From Larkinella arboricola (GTDB lineage: Bacteria; Bacteroidota; Bacteroidia; Cytophagales; Spirosomataceae), in NCBI RefSeq assembly GCF_003259745.1, contig NZ_QLMC01000004.1, forward strand, positions 682,001 through 746,000: 64,000 bases of DNA. The letters run 5' to 3'. Shown piece after piece: positions 8,818 through 17,964 of this stretch. Under the pieces are notes generated by a model that searched no databases, was not told where the DNA came from, and saw nothing but the letters and a program-made list of their open reading frames with translations. The position numbers were made by a program, and so were the translations under genes. Position 1 is the stretch's first letter; the number at the start of each line of letters is the position of its first letter.

Positions 8818-10413
8818 TTACGCTTCCACCGCCGTCTTGAATTCGGACGTAAAGTGGAATTTAATGTCGGGGTTATTTTGAATGTTCATCCGCAGAATCC
8901 AGTCAGATTCGGCCAGAAAAACCGGGTTGCCATCTTTGTCGTACGCAATGGCGAGTCCTTTTAGACGGATAAATTCATCCAGTTTCTTTTTGTCGTCCGA
9001 GGTGAGCCAGCAGGCTTTGGATACCGGCATGGAAACCCAGCGGCATTTGGCACCATATTCGTGTTCGAGACGGTATTGAATAACGTCAAATTGCAGTTCG
9101 CCCACGGTACCGACGATCTTCCGGTTTCCGCTGATCAGGGTAAACAACTGCGCGACACCCTCATCGGTTAATTGCTGAATCCCTTTTTCCAGTTGCTTGG
9201 ATTTCATCGGGTCGGCATTGATGAGTTCTTTGAAAATCTCGGGTGAAAAACTCGGAATTCCGGTGTATTGCAGCTCTTCGCCCTCGGTTAGCGTATCGCC
9301 AATTTTAAACGAGCCGGTATCGTACAAACCAACCACATCGCCCGGGTAACCTTCTTCAACAATGCTTTTGCTGTCGGCCATGAAGCTGAACGGACTCGAA
9401 AACCGTACGTCTTTGTCCAGGCGGGTATGGTGGTAAAATTTCCCCCGTTCGAATGTGCCGGAACAAATCCGCAGAAACGCAATCCGGTCGCGGTGACGCG
9501 GGTCGAGGTTCGCGTGAATTTTAAAGACAAAACCGGTAAACTTCGATTCTTCCGGCTTAACGACCCGTTTGTCGGTGGCGCGGGCGATGGGTTCGGGCGA
9601 GATGTCGCAGAACGTATCGAGCAACTCTTTAACCCCAAAGTTATTCACCGCCGAGCCAAAAAATACCGGTGCTACTTTGCCTTCCAGGTACGTTTGCCGG
9701 TCGAACGGGTCATAGACGCCTTCAATCAGCTCGGCATCTTCGCGGAGTTGAGCGGCATCGCGCTCGCCCACTTTCTGGTCCAGCACGGGCGTGTTGATGT
9801 CAATTTCGAGAATATCGTCTTCTACCTTCGTTTTGTTGACGCGGAAGAAGTTCATGGTTTTGTCGTAAAGGCTGTAAACGCCTTTGAAATCCGACCCCAT
9901 GTTGACCGGCCACGTCAGCGGGCGGACGCGGATGTTAAGCTTGGCTTCCAGTTCGTCCAGCAGATCGAACGGATTCTGGCCTTCGCGGTCGAGTTTGTTG
10001 ATGAAAATAATAACCGGTGTATCGCGCATCCGGCAGACCTCCATCAACCGTTCGGTTTGTTCCTCTACGCCCTTTACGCAGTCGATAACCAGGATTACAC
10101 TATCGACGGCGGTAAGTGTCCGGTAGGTATCTTCCGCAAAGTCTTTGTGACCCGGCGTATCCAGAATGTTAATTTTAAGGTCACGGTATTCAAACGTCAT
10201 AACCGACGTGGCCACCGAAATACCGCGCTGCTTTTCAATTTCCATGAAGTCTGAGGTGGCCGACTTCTTGATTTTGTTGGACTTAACGGCTCCGGCGGTT
10301 TGGATAGCGCCCCCAAAGAGCAGCAATTTTTCGGTCAGTGTCGTTTTCCCGGCATCCGGGTGACTAATGATCGCAAAGGTCCGGCGACGGCTAATTTCCT
10401 GTGTCGTACTCAT
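8818..10413 (-). CDS. prfC: Peptide chain release factor 3
   Basis: The 531-residue GTPase matches RF3, which recycles RF1/RF2 from the ribosome after termination. G-domain motifs are [10 protein letters not shown] (17-26), DTPGHKDF (85-92) and NKLD (139-142). The effector region [15 protein letters not shown] is typical of RF3 rather than EF-G, as are the domain II/III segments [23 protein letters not shown] and [19 protein letters not shown]. Length and start are normal. A clear -7 element (TATCTTTG on the minus strand) lies about 60 bases upstream. Confidence 0.97.
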   Translation of the reverse strand: MSTTQEISRRRTFAIISHPDAGKTTLTEKLLLFGGAIQTAGAVKSNKIKKSATSDFMEIEKQRGISVATSVMTFEYRDLKINILDTPGHKDFAEDTYRTLTAVDSVILVIDCVKGVEEQTERLMEVCRMRDTPVIIFINKLDREGQNPFDLLDELEAKLNIRVRPLTWPVNMGSDFKGVYSLYDKTMNFFRVNKTKVEDDILEIDINTPVLDQKVGERDAAQLREDAELIEGVYDPFDRQTYLEGKVAPVFFGSAVNNFGVKELLDTFCDISPEPIARATDKRVVKPEESKFTGFVFKIHANLDPRHRDRIAFLRICSGTFERGKFYHHTRLDKDVRFSSPFSFMADSKSIVEEGYPGDVVGLYDTGSFKIGDTLTEGEELQYTGIPSFSPEIFKELINADPMKSKQLEKGIQQLTDEGVAQLFTLISGNRKIVGTVGELQFDVIQYRLEHEYGAKCRWVSMPVSKACWLTSDDKKKLDEFIRLKGLAIAYDKDGNPVFLAESDWILRMNIQNNPDIKFHFTSEFKTAVEA

Positions 10414-10471
10414 TATATACTAAACGGCCCGTATGGTTGGCCTCTTTTCGTCTGATGCTTCTTGTAAAATA

Positions 10472-10479
10472 CAAAGATA
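10472..10479 (-). promoter_or_regulatory. Bacteroidota -7 element of prfC
   Basis: Read on the minus strand the sequence is TATCTTTG, a full match to TAnnTTTG, about 58 bases before the prfC start. No TTG stands at the usual -33 spacing. Confidence 0.5.
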
Positions 10480-10525
10480 CGAAATTTTTAGGGCAGGCTG
10501 AGGAACAATCCGGCAACTCGGCGGG

Positions 10526-10562
10526 TTGAGACATGGTCTTTTCACGAGAATTAGTAGTTTTG
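10526..10562 (+). promoter_or_regulatory. Promoter of the SixA-like gene
   Basis: A TTG at 10526-10528 and TAGTTTTG at 10555-10562 form a Bacteroidota promoter with a long (26-base) spacer. The start codon is 31 bases further on. Confidence 0.5.
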
Positions 10563-10593
10563 AAAAAAAACGGCTTCTCTTAACCTACAACAT

Positions 10594-11097
10594 ATGAAGA
10601 AAGTACTCTACCTTGTCCGGCACGCAAAGGCTGAAGATCGGGCCAGTTTCCAGCGTGACCACGACCGCGACCTGGTTTCGGAAGGGATTATGGCCGCGGC
10701 CCGGATGGGGCGTCATCTGGCAGCAATGGGTATAAAACCCGACTGTCTGATCAGCAGTACGGCCAATCGCGCCAAAGACACCGGGAAGGTGATAGCGGAA
10801 CAGTTGAACCTTGATCCGGACTCGATGGTGCTGGAAGCCAGGCTGTTCGATGGCGGGCCGAAAGCGTACATGGCCGCCATCAACGAAGTCAGCAGCCAGT
10901 GCCAGTCGGTGATGCTTTTTGGCCATAATCCCGACATCTCCTATTTTGCCGAGTTTCTGACGCATGCCGACGTGGGTTCAATGAGCAAAGGAGCCGTTGC
11001 CATTATTGAATTTGATGGGTTGGAGTGGGCGGAAGTGTCGGGTCGGACGGGGCAATTAGTGGACCTGATTGTGCCGAAAAAATTGAAAGAATCATGA
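10594..11097 (+). CDS. sixA: SixA-like phosphohistidine phosphatase (histidine phosphatase superfamily)
   Basis: The 167-residue protein begins MKKVLYLVRHAKAED, with the RHA catalytic motif (R9, H10) of the histidine phosphatase superfamily. The second active-site histidine is H111 in LFGHNPDIS. STANRAKDT supplies the family arginine. SixA proteins remove phosphate from phosphohistidine in phosphorelays or PTS proteins; that role is by family only. It overlaps the next small gene by four bases (ATGA), so the two are translationally coupled. Confidence 0.9.
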   Translation: MKKVLYLVRHAKAEDRASFQRDHDRDLVSEGIMAAARMGRHLAAMGIKPDCLISSTANRAKDTGKVIAEQLNLDPDSMVLEARLFDGGPKAYMAAINEVSSQCQSVMLFGHNPDISYFAEFLTHADVGSMSKGAVAIIEFDGLEWAEVSGRTGQLVDLIVPKKLKES

Positions 11098-11312
11098 AGC
11101 AAAACCGGCGTATTCTTTTTATAGTCGCCCTGATTTTTACCGTTATTATAGCCCTGCTGGCCATCGACATGGGCCGACGCACAACGGCGCCCTGGAATAA
11201 AAAACGGCAGCTTGAACGGGCCTTGCCCGTCGAACCGGATGGTACGGACATCGACACCTCGGTGCTGGATACGTCGGACACCGTGTTTGTCGAAGATAGT
11301 ACCAGCCGCTAA
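11094..11312 (+). CDS. Small single-pass membrane protein, unknown function
   Basis: I set the start at ATG 11094, which overlaps the stop of the phosphatase gene as ATGA; a longer upstream reading frame is less likely. The 72-residue product begins MKQNRRILFIVALIFTVIIA. A single hydrophobic helix (about 8-25) follows a short basic N-terminus, and an acidic, Asp/Thr-rich tail of about 40 residues follows the helix. The positive-inside rule puts the tail outside the cytoplasm. I do not recognise the family. Confidence 0.7.
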   Translation: MKQNRRILFIVALIFTVIIALLAIDMGRRTTAPWNKKRQLERALPVEPDGTDIDTSVLDTSDTVFVEDSTSR

Positions 11313-11341
11313 TCAGGCATTTTCAGCATTAAACAAACCGT

Positions 11342-11941
11342 ATGGGCCGTATTACGTCGTTTATTAAACGCAAGGTTTTTCGCATGAACCGCGACCGCTG
11401 GAATTACCAGTATGACAAAGGCTTGTGGGAGGGCTTGAAGGGGCTTGACGAACTGGCCCGGTTCAGCGTCATCATCGGTTACATTAAATACCTTAAACCC
11501 GGGCAGCCCGAAATTGTGGAGATCGGGTGTGGGGAAGGTCTTTTACAACAACGGCTTCAGACCCAGAATTACGGGCGGTATGTAGGGCTGGACATTTCGG
11601 ACAGGGCCATCCAGACGGCGCAGGCGCAGGCCGACGGAAAATGTACCTATCGCGTAGGCGATATGGATACCTACCAGCCCGAAGGATCATTCGATCTGAT
11701 TATTTTTAACGAATCGATTTATTACAGCCGTCATCCGCTCGAAACCCTTCAGCGGTATGCTACGCGCTTGAAAGCGAATGGTTTACTAATTGTTACGATC
11801 AATGACCATAAGCATAGCGATGAACTTTGGCATCGCATTAGAGACGGCTTTGATCTGCTGGACGAAGCCACGACCATCACCGCCAAATCCACCTGCGTCT
11901 GTAAAGTTCTTCTCCCGAAGGGGGCAAAAAGCGAACTATAA
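11342..11941 (+). CDS. Class I SAM-dependent methyltransferase
   Basis: The 199-residue protein has the motif I loop IVEIGCGEGLL (58-68). YVGLDISDRAI follows with the acidic SAM-ribose residue, then GDMDTYQPEGSFDLIIFNES. This is the Methyltransf_11/25 fold. The substrate is unknown. It lies 29 bases after the small membrane protein gene and may belong to the same transcript. Confidence 0.9.
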   Translation: MGRITSFIKRKVFRMNRDRWNYQYDKGLWEGLKGLDELARFSVIIGYIKYLKPGQPEIVEIGCGEGLLQQRLQTQNYGRYVGLDISDRAIQTAQAQADGKCTYRVGDMDTYQPEGSFDLIIFNESIYYSRHPLETLQRYATRLKANGLLIVTINDHKHSDELWHRIRDGFDLLDEATTITAKSTCVCKVLLPKGAKSEL

Positions 11942-11995
11942 TGAGATAAAAAACGACGAATATTTCTGTTTTATCGCGTCACCCTTGATTTTATT

Positions 11996-12011
11996 TGGCA
12001 CATTATTTGTG
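11996..12011 (+). promoter_or_regulatory. Possible sigma-54 (-24/-12) promoter
   Basis: TGGCAC-N5-TTGTG matches the sigma-54 consensus TGGCAC-N5-TTGCW except for T in place of C at -12. Predicted transcription would start near 12022, only 7 bases before the annotated ATG or 13 before the in-frame ATG at 12035. No enhancer site was recognised nearby. Confidence 0.35.
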
Positions 12012-12028
12012 TACAAACAAATAAAGGA

Positions 12029-12571
12029 ATGGAGATGGAGACTGTTTTAGGAATCGGATCGCGGGTGAAACATAGCGAATTTGGTGTCGGGGTTATTATC
12101 AATATAAAATCGAACGGATATGTTGTGACTTTTATCGAAACCGGTGTCAAAATAATAAAATTCAATACTCCTCTGGAAGTGATTGAAGAGGTAGAGCCGG
12201 ATCGTGATCTGGTCAGTCTGCTCGATGTGGAGCAATCTCTGGTCCGGGTATTGCAAAAGTGGGTGGATGTAACGGAAGTGGTGCCCCTTGGTGACAAATG
12301 GAAAGGCGGGAAGTTGATTTTAAAGCCGGGACGGACGAATCTGGCTTCCAAAGAAATAGCAATTGAAGTGTTTTTTCACAAGATTGTCATGATGCGCGAT
12401 CGGTTACGGGTACTGGAGCAACGGATCAACACCAGTTCGCTCGACGAGGAAGAGAAAATCAACCTTCAGCAGTATATCACCCGTATTTACGGAACCATGA
12501 CTTCTTTTAACTTCTTGTTTAAACAAACAGAACAGTATTTCACCGGCGACAAAGCCGCCGTGGAATCGTAG
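12029..12571 (+). CDS. Conserved hypothetical protein with Tudor/SH3-like N-terminus
   Basis: The 180-residue protein begins METVLGIGSRVKHSEFGVGVIINI (counted from the in-frame ATG 12035; ATG 12029 is also possible). The RVKHxxFGxGVI strand pattern resembles the small Tudor-like domain at the C-terminus of UvrD/Rep-type helicases. The rest is helical (IAIEVFFHKIVMMRDRLRVLEQRI) with a coiled-coil look. There is no signal peptide or membrane segment. The protein seems to be a Cytophagales family of unknown role. A possible sigma-54 promoter stands directly upstream. Confidence 0.75.
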   Translation: MEMETVLGIGSRVKHSEFGVGVIINIKSNGYVVTFIETGVKIIKFNTPLEVIEEVEPDRDLVSLLDVEQSLVRVLQKWVDVTEVVPLGDKWKGGKLILKPGRTNLASKEIAIEVFFHKIVMMRDRLRVLEQRINTSSLDEEEKINLQQYITRIYGTMTSFNFLFKQTEQYFTGDKAAVES

Positions 12572-12617
12572 ATACTAAAAATAATAAATGTGATTTGGGT
12601 TAGGGTTAACCGACGAA

Positions 12618-12653
12618 GGAGTGCCCGCTGTTTTTAACGGCGGGCACTTTTGT
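12618..12653 (+). terminator. Bidirectional intrinsic terminator
   Basis: AGTGCCCGC (12620-12628) pairs with GCGGGCACT (12640-12648), followed by four T. It lies between the convergent hypothetical gene and xerD. Confidence 0.8.
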
Positions 12654-12656
12654 TTG

Positions 12657-13616
12657 CTAGGAGCGGGGATGAAAGTCCGTAATAATCTGCTTCAGATAGT
12701 CCCGGTCGAGATGGGTGTAAATCTCAGTCGTTGTGATCGATTCGTGGCCGAGCATCTGCTGAACCGCCCGCAGATCGGCGCCCCCTTCAATCAGGTGAGT
12801 GGCAAACGAATGCCGGAACGTGTGCGGACTGATTTCTTTTTGAACACCGGCTTCAATCGCCAGTTTTTTAATGGTTTTGAACACCGATACGCGCGAGAGT
12901 GTGCCCCCTCGCAGATTCAGAAAAACCGTGTCTTCCGCTCCTTTCTGAACGTCCAGCTGACTTCGGATATGCTCGACGTACAGCGTCGTGTGTTTGATGG
13001 CGTCTTTGCCGATGGGCACCAGCCGCATTTTGTTGCCCTTTCCGGTAATGCGGATGAAACCCACTTCGAAATAACAGTTGGTCAGCCGCAGATCGAGCAG
13101 TTCGGACACACGCAGGCCGGAGCTGTACAGCATCTCAATCATGGCGCGGTCGCGGGTGCCGCCGGGCGTTGAGAGATCAATGGCGGCCAGAATGGCTTCA
13201 ATTTCGGGGGAACTGAGCGTATCCGGCAGTTTTCGGCTGAGCTTCGGACCGTCGATGAGTTGCGTCGGGTCGGTTTGGATCTCGTTTTCCAGCAGCAAAA
13301 ATTTATAGAAAGCTTTCAGGCCGGATAGAATACGGGCCTGCGACTGGGCCGACAACCCGAGATCGGTCAGGTAGGCCAGAAAAGCAAAGATCAAGTCTTC
13401 GGTGACCACCGTAGGAGAAGCTGTTTCTCCCGATAATTCCACAAATTCGCGCAACTTGGTAACGTCGCGCAGATAGGCTTCCACGGAATTTTCGGCCAGC
13501 GAACGTTCCAGGTTCAGGTAATTTTTAAATGCGTTAATGTAACTTTGCCACACGGTATCAGTACGGATTCCTGCCTGCGAATTACGGTTTAATCCGGACA
13601 AACGCAATGAATGCAA
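12657..13616 (-). CDS. xerD: Tyrosine recombinase XerD
   Basis: The reading frame has 319 codons. The SAM-like N-domain shows NYLNLERSLAENSVEAYLRD. The catalytic set is complete: R169 (SSGLRVSELL), K193 (TGKGNK), H265 and R268 (HTFRHS), H291 (LGHES) and Y300 (EIYTH). XerD with XerC resolves chromosome dimers at dif under FtsK control. The first ~21 residues have no counterpart in the family, and a GTG at 13553 would give 298 residues, the E. coli XerD length. That start is a strong alternative. The gene is divergent from aroQ. Confidence 0.93.
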   Translation of the reverse strand: MHSLRLSGLNRNSQAGIRTDTVWQSYINAFKNYLNLERSLAENSVEAYLRDVTKLREFVELSGETASPTVVTEDLIFAFLAYLTDLGLSAQSQARILSGLKAFYKFLLLENEIQTDPTQLIDGPKLSRKLPDTLSSPEIEAILAAIDLSTPGGTRDRAMIEMLYSSGLRVSELLDLRLTNCYFEVGFIRITGKGNKMRLVPIGKDAIKHTTLYVEHIRSQLDVQKGAEDTVFLNLRGGTLSRVSVFKTIKKLAIEAGVQKEISPHTFRHSFATHLIEGGADLRAVQQMLGHESITTTEIYTHLDRDYLKQIITDFHPRS

Positions 13617-13664
13617 AACCGTATTTCATAACCGTCTTGCTTTTCCTCCCTTAAACCACTGGCT

Positions 13665-14093
13665 ATGAAACAGATTCTGATTTTAAATGGTCCTAACCTA
13701 AACTTGCTGGGCAAGCGTGAACCGGAAATTTACGGAAGCCGTACGTTTGTCGATTACCTCGAAACCATCGAACAGGCTTTCCCGGACGTGCAGATCCGGT
13801 ATTTTCAGTCGAACCACGAGGGTGAACTGATTGATAAAATTCACGAACTGGGCTTTACCGTCGACGGTATTGTGATCAATGCCGGGGCTTATACGCACAC
13901 GTCCATTGCGCTGGCGGATGCGCTGGCGGCCGTGACAGCACCTGCGGTTGAAGTGCATATTTCCAACGTTCACGCCCGCGAAGCCTTTCGGCACCACAGC
14001 TATCTGTCGGCCAAGTGCAAAGGGGTTATTGTTGGGCTGGGCCTGATGGGGTACGATCTGGCCGTACGGTATTTAGTAAGTCTGGGCGCTTAG
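13665..14093 (+). CDS. aroQ: Type II 3-dehydroquinate dehydratase
   Basis: The 142-residue protein matches dodecameric type II dehydroquinase, which converts 3-dehydroquinate to 3-dehydroshikimate. Signature segments are [19 protein letters not shown] (residues 5-23, with the lid arginine and catalytic tyrosine), [31 protein letters not shown] and [18 protein letters not shown]. All active-site residues appear intact. It begins a four-gene run with very tight spacing. Confidence 0.97.
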   Translation: MKQILILNGPNLNLLGKREPEIYGSRTFVDYLETIEQAFPDVQIRYFQSNHEGELIDKIHELGFTVDGIVINAGAYTHTSIALADALAAVTAPAVEVHISNVHAREAFRHHSYLSAKCKGVIVGLGLMGYDLAVRYLVSLGA

Positions 14094-14110
14094 CCCGTAA
14101 CCTATCGCCA

Positions 14111-15130
14111 ATGATTACCTTTTATCCCGGTCCTTCCAAAGTCTATCCGCAGGTGGCCGATTATGCGCAGGAAGCCATACGCTCGGGTGTAGTAAGCCTG
14201 AACCACCGCAGCGCCGGTTTTATGGATATTGTGAAGGAAACCGTCCAGCTGCTGCACGAAAAACTGGCCATTCCGGCGGATTACCACATTGCCTTTGTGT
14301 CGTCGGCTACGGAGTGCTGGGAGATTGTGGCGCAATCGCTGACGGTGACAACGAGCCTGCATCCCTACGGCGGGGCTTTCGGGAAAAAATGGATGGAATA
14401 CGCCCACCGCATCAAACCGATGATTATGCCCGGTGAGGCCGATGTCCTGTGCGTGGTGCAGAATGAAACATCGAACGGTACGCAGGTCCGGATGAATACG
14501 CTGGCCCAATTCCGGCAGGAGTTCAGCGGACTGATAGCGGTCGATGCGGTGTCGTCGCTGGGTGGGCTGGCGTTCGACTGGACGCTGGCCGACGTCTGGT
14601 TTGCGTCGGTGCAGAAATGCCTGGGTTTACCGGCGGGGCTGGCGGTACTGATTTATTCACCCGATGCTCTGAAACAGGCCCAAATCATCAACGACCGGCA
14701 GTATTACAACAGTTTGCTGTTTGTTCACGAAAACATTGAAAAGTACCAGACGCCGTTTACCCCGAACGGTTTGGGAATCTACCTGTTGATGCGGGTGTTG
14801 CAGCAGGTTCCGCCCATTGCCCAAACCGACGAACTGATTCGGAAACGGGCTGCGGACTGGTACCGGTTTATGGGCGAAGAAACCGCCTGGAAGCTGCTGA
14901 TCGAAAGCCCCGAACAACGGTCGGACACGGTTATTGCCGTGCGGGGAAGTGAAGCGGAAATCCGGGCCGTAAAAACCGCTGCACAGCAGGCCGGTATTAC
15001 GCTGGGCAACGGCTACGGAGAGTGGAAATCCACAACGTTCCGGATTGCCAACTTTCCCGCTATTGAGGATTGGGAAATTGAACAGTTGAAAGCGTTTTTA
15101 CGGACTTATCGGACGGATGCTGAATTTTAA
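14111..15130 (+). CDS. Class V-fold PLP-dependent aminotransferase (phosphoserine aminotransferase-like)
   Basis: I chose ATG 14111, 17 bases after the aroQ stop, giving 339 residues that begin MITFYPGPSKVYPQ. The GPS(K) start, SSATECWE, AVDAVSSLGG (Asp145, which contacts the PLP ring nitrogen) and the PLP lysine K169 in SVQKCLGLPAGL all fit class V aminotransferases of the SerC/alanine-glyoxylate group. Substrate is uncertain. The 14-base overlap with the next gene indicates translational coupling. Confidence 0.9.
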   Translation: MITFYPGPSKVYPQVADYAQEAIRSGVVSLNHRSAGFMDIVKETVQLLHEKLAIPADYHIAFVSSATECWEIVAQSLTVTTSLHPYGGAFGKKWMEYAHRIKPMIMPGEADVLCVVQNETSNGTQVRMNTLAQFRQEFSGLIAVDAVSSLGGLAFDWTLADVWFASVQKCLGLPAGLAVLIYSPDALKQAQIINDRQYYNSLLFVHENIEKYQTPFTPNGLGIYLLMRVLQQVPPIAQTDELIRKRAADWYRFMGEETAWKLLIESPEQRSDTVIAVRGSEAEIRAVKTAAQQAGITLGNGYGEWKSTTFRIANFPAIEDWEIEQLKAFLRTYRTDAEF

Positions 15131-15680
15131 GGAAATCATATCGGTTACGCTTATTCTGTTTTCGGTGATTGATGTCATCGGATCGTTGCCGATTATTATC
15201 GACCTGCGCCGAAAGGTTGGTAAAATCGAGTCGGAGAAAGCTACGCTGGCGTCGGCGCTGCTGATGATTTCGTTTCTGTACATTGGCGAATCGATTCTGA
15301 AGTTATTCGGCGTAGACGTATCGTCCTTTGCGGTGGCCGGTGCGTTAATTATTTTTCTGCTGGGACTGGAAATGATTCTGGGCCGGAATATTTTCAAATC
15401 CGATGAGCACAGCACCGGGTCGGCCCACATCGTGCCCATTGCTTTTCCACTCATTGCCGGAGCGGGAACCATGACCACTATTCTGTCGCTGAAAGCCGAA
15501 TACGCAACCGCCAACATTCTGGTTGGTATTCTCATTAACCTGGTCCTGATTTACATTGTGCTGAAATCGTCGGAATGGATCGAAAACCGCATTGGGCCGG
15601 GTGGCACGAACATTCTGCGGAAGGTTTTCGGTATCATTTTACTTGCCATTGCCATTAAATTGTTTAAAAATAACTTCTGA
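15117..15680 (+). CDS. MarC family integral membrane protein
   Basis: The 187-residue protein has about six hydrophobic helices. MarC-family features are FSVIDVIGSLPIIIDLRRK near the N-terminus and PIAFPLIAGAGTMTTILSL at about 109-127. MarC proteins resemble multi-drug or amino-acid (NAAT) transporters but their substrate is not settled. The start lies inside the end of the aminotransferase gene, and its stop overlaps the next start (TGATG). Confidence 0.92.
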   Translation: MLNFKEIISVTLILFSVIDVIGSLPIIIDLRRKVGKIESEKATLASALLMISFLYIGESILKLFGVDVSSFAVAGALIIFLLGLEMILGRNIFKSDEHSTGSAHIVPIAFPLIAGAGTMTTILSLKAEYATANILVGILINLVLIYIVLKSSEWIENRIGPGGTNILRKVFGIILLAIAIKLFKNNF

Positions 15681-16144
15681 TGCAGACACCTGATTCATTA
15701 AATGCTGTTGCCGAATTTCACCGTACTTTTCACCATCCGGTGCTGGATGCTCCCCAGATACCGTCCGAAACCCGCTGTAAGCTCCGGGTGGCCCTGCTGG
15801 CGGAGGAGTTGAAGGAACTGGAAGTGGCGATTCTGGAAAAAGATATTGTTGAAGTAGCCGACGCGCTCTGCGATTTGCAGTATGTCCTGGCCGGAGCGAT
15901 TCTGGAATTTGGTCTGGGCGAAAAATTCAAAACGTTGTTCGACGAGGTGCAGCGCTCGAACCTCAGCAAAGCCTGCTTAACGGTTGAAGAAGCCGAAGCC
16001 ACGGTGCAGCATTATCAGGAGAAAGGCGTTGAGTGTCACTACGTCGAATCGGACGGAAAGTACCTGGTGTACCGGACCGCTGATAACAAGACGCTGAAAA
16101 ACGTCAATTACTCACCGGCCAGTCTGGAAGCGATTCTGAAATAG
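15680..16144 (+). CDS. MazG/HisE-like nucleoside triphosphate pyrophosphohydrolase
   Basis: The 154-residue all-alpha protein has the metal-binding EELKEL and EVADALCDLQYVLAG pattern (ExxE ... DALxDL) of the PRA-PH/MazG superfamily. This fold hydrolyses nucleoside triphosphates to monophosphates, often for nucleotide clean-up, or phosphoribosyl-ATP in histidine synthesis. With no his genes nearby I favour house-cleaning. It is the last gene of the aroQ operon, and its start overlaps the MarC stop by one base. Confidence 0.85.
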   Translation: MQTPDSLNAVAEFHRTFHHPVLDAPQIPSETRCKLRVALLAEELKELEVAILEKDIVEVADALCDLQYVLAGAILEFGLGEKFKTLFDEVQRSNLSKACLTVEEAEATVQHYQEKGVECHYVESDGKYLVYRTADNKTLKNVNYSPASLEAILK

Positions 16145-16146
16145 TT

Positions 16147-16182
16147 TAAAAAAGTCCGGCCGGTTAATCAACCGGCCGGAGC
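16147..16182 (-). terminator. Intrinsic terminator of the minus-strand NuoL/HyfB-like gene
   Basis: A perfect 11-bp stem, TCCGGCCGGTT (16155-16165) / AACCGGCCGGA (16170-16180), is followed on the minus strand by six T. The plus side has no T run, so it mainly serves the minus-strand gene ending at 16254. Confidence 0.8.
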
Positions 16183-16253
16183 TTACAATAACCTAAATAA
16201 ATAACAAAAAGCGACCGGTTTACCCGAAGTCAGTGCATACGACAAAAGCCGTA

Positions 16254-17939
16254 TCATCCAAATTCAGGCTCCGGATTGGGTTTATTGAGTGTGTTCGGCC
16301 GGCGATAGTTCAGGCTAACCGGTTTCTGAATTTTGCCGCGAAACTTTATTGTCCAGAGTAGGAATCCGGCCAGCGCCACCCCGCCGATTCCGAGATACGT
16401 CAGTACGGGGGCAATGTCATCGAGCGAATGCAGGTCCGTAACAAAGAGCGCCGTTACCTGCGTGGCCAGTTTTAAAACGACGTTGGGAAACAGACCCATC
16501 AAAAGCAGACTCAGGCCCGCGATGGCCTTGGGCAGAATCATGTCATCAGATACTTCCGTTGCCTGCGCTGCGGCTTCAGACCGGACAGCGTCTAAAAATG
16601 TCCTCCGGAATACCCTGATAAATCCGAACATACTCCAGCTAATCAGAAAAGTAAGACTCAGCAGCACGGTCCAGATCAACACGTGCAGCAGGGAGTTGTC
16701 AACCGTCAGTCCTTTGAGCAGACCGGCGTAAAGCAAAGTTTCGGAAATGGATATAGTGAGGGGTGGGATTCCGCAAAGCGCCAGCAAGCCAATTGAAAAC
16801 AGCATCGAGGTTTTCGGCATGGTTTGCATCAGTCCGCCCAATTGCTCAAGGTGGCGGGTGCGAGTAGCCCGGTAAATAGACCCAATACATTGAAATAACA
16901 GCGATTTGGACAAGGCATGGGTAAGAATGTGGAGAATACCGCCGGTAAAGCCCAAAGCCGCCAGTGCGGACGTATGGAAGGCAAGACCCAGCACGCCAAT
17001 CCCAATCCCGATGCCGATGATCCCCGTATGCGTGATGCTGCTGTAAGCCAGCAACCGCTTGCCATCCTGCTGTGTAAAGGTATACCGGAGGCCCACAAAA
17101 GCCGTTATGAATGATGCCGTCAGGATCAGCAGGCCGACCGGGAACAAATCCGTGTGAACCGAAACCAGGACCCGAAGAATACCGTAAATTCCCATTTGCG
17201 TCAGGATGCTGGACATGATACTGGAAACATGGGAGGGGGCCGTCAGATGCGTAGGAGGAAGCCAGGTATGGAGCGGGGCAAAACCGGCGTAAATCCCGAA
17301 TCCGACGAAGAACAGGAAAAATACCGGGAGTGAACCGTGGCCACCGAAATACGCATCGAGGGTTTCAAAACCAGCTACCGAACCGTTTGATTTGGCAATC
17401 AGGAAAGCCGTTGTGATCAGTGCCAGCCCGATTTGCATCTGGAGGAGGTACTTGAAGCCGGTTTTCAGGATCTCCTTTCGCTCAGCTTCAAAGACCACCA
17501 GACCGAAGGCCGAAACCGTCATAAGCTCCCAGGCCGAAAGAAACGCGGTTCCCTCGCGCAGGGTGTTTACTAAAATCAGGGAAATATGGAGCCACAAAAG
17601 CGCCAGATGGTGCAACGACAACCGAACATCCGACAGGGTTTTACGGTAGAGTTTCAAATAACCGTTGGCATACAGTAAGCCAATCAGGAGCGTGAGGCTG
17701 ATAATCGTCAGAAAAAAAGCGGATAGGCTGTCAATATTTGCCGAGAGGTTGAAGCCCGCCAGTTCGAGCAGATTAAACTGCATCAACCCACCGGTCGATA
17801 GCGCCCGGAACGCCCAGGAAGAAGCCGTAACAATCAGCAGGGTATGCAGAAAGAGACTGAAAAAATATTTCGTCTGCGCCCGGAATAAAAACACTCCGAA
17901 GCCACTCAGGGCCGTAAAAATTAAAACAGCAGACTCCAT
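16254..17939 (-). CDS. Solitary NuoL/HyfB-like proton-conducting membrane subunit
   Basis: I chose ATG 17939 (the frame extends two codons to a TTG), giving 561 residues with 14 or more hydrophobic helices. Antiporter-type features of the complex I family are present: SAWELMTVSAFGLVVFEAER with the helix glutamate, APLHTWLPPTHLTAPSHVSS, and HALSKSLLFQC with the conserved lysine. It resembles HyfB/HycC and DabB more than typical NuoL. No other complex I, hydrogenase or DabA gene is in the window. It lies downstream of the two-component genes, and a phased operator array precedes it. Confidence 0.85.
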   Translation of the reverse strand: MESAVLIFTALSGFGVFLFRAQTKYFFSLFLHTLLIVTASSWAFRALSTGGLMQFNLLELAGFNLSANIDSLSAFFLTIISLTLLIGLLYANGYLKLYRKTLSDVRLSLHHLALLWLHISLILVNTLREGTAFLSAWELMTVSAFGLVVFEAERKEILKTGFKYLLQMQIGLALITTAFLIAKSNGSVAGFETLDAYFGGHGSLPVFFLFFVGFGIYAGFAPLHTWLPPTHLTAPSHVSSIMSSILTQMGIYGILRVLVSVHTDLFPVGLLILTASFITAFVGLRYTFTQQDGKRLLAYSSITHTGIIGIGIGIGVLGLAFHTSALAALGFTGGILHILTHALSKSLLFQCIGSIYRATRTRHLEQLGGLMQTMPKTSMLFSIGLLALCGIPPLTISISETLLYAGLLKGLTVDNSLLHVLIWTVLLSLTFLISWSMFGFIRVFRRTFLDAVRSEAAAQATEVSDDMILPKAIAGLSLLLMGLFPNVVLKLATQVTALFVTDLHSLDDIAPVLTYLGIGGVALAGFLLWTIKFRGKIQKPVSLNYRRPNTLNKPNPEPEFG

Positions 17940-17964
17940 GCACAAGGTAAGCGTAAGGCTGGAG

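Noticed and set aside
9427-10254. A 275-codon plus-strand frame opposite prfC
   Set aside because: prfC is complete with all GTPase motifs on the other strand; the antisense frame has no domain pattern.
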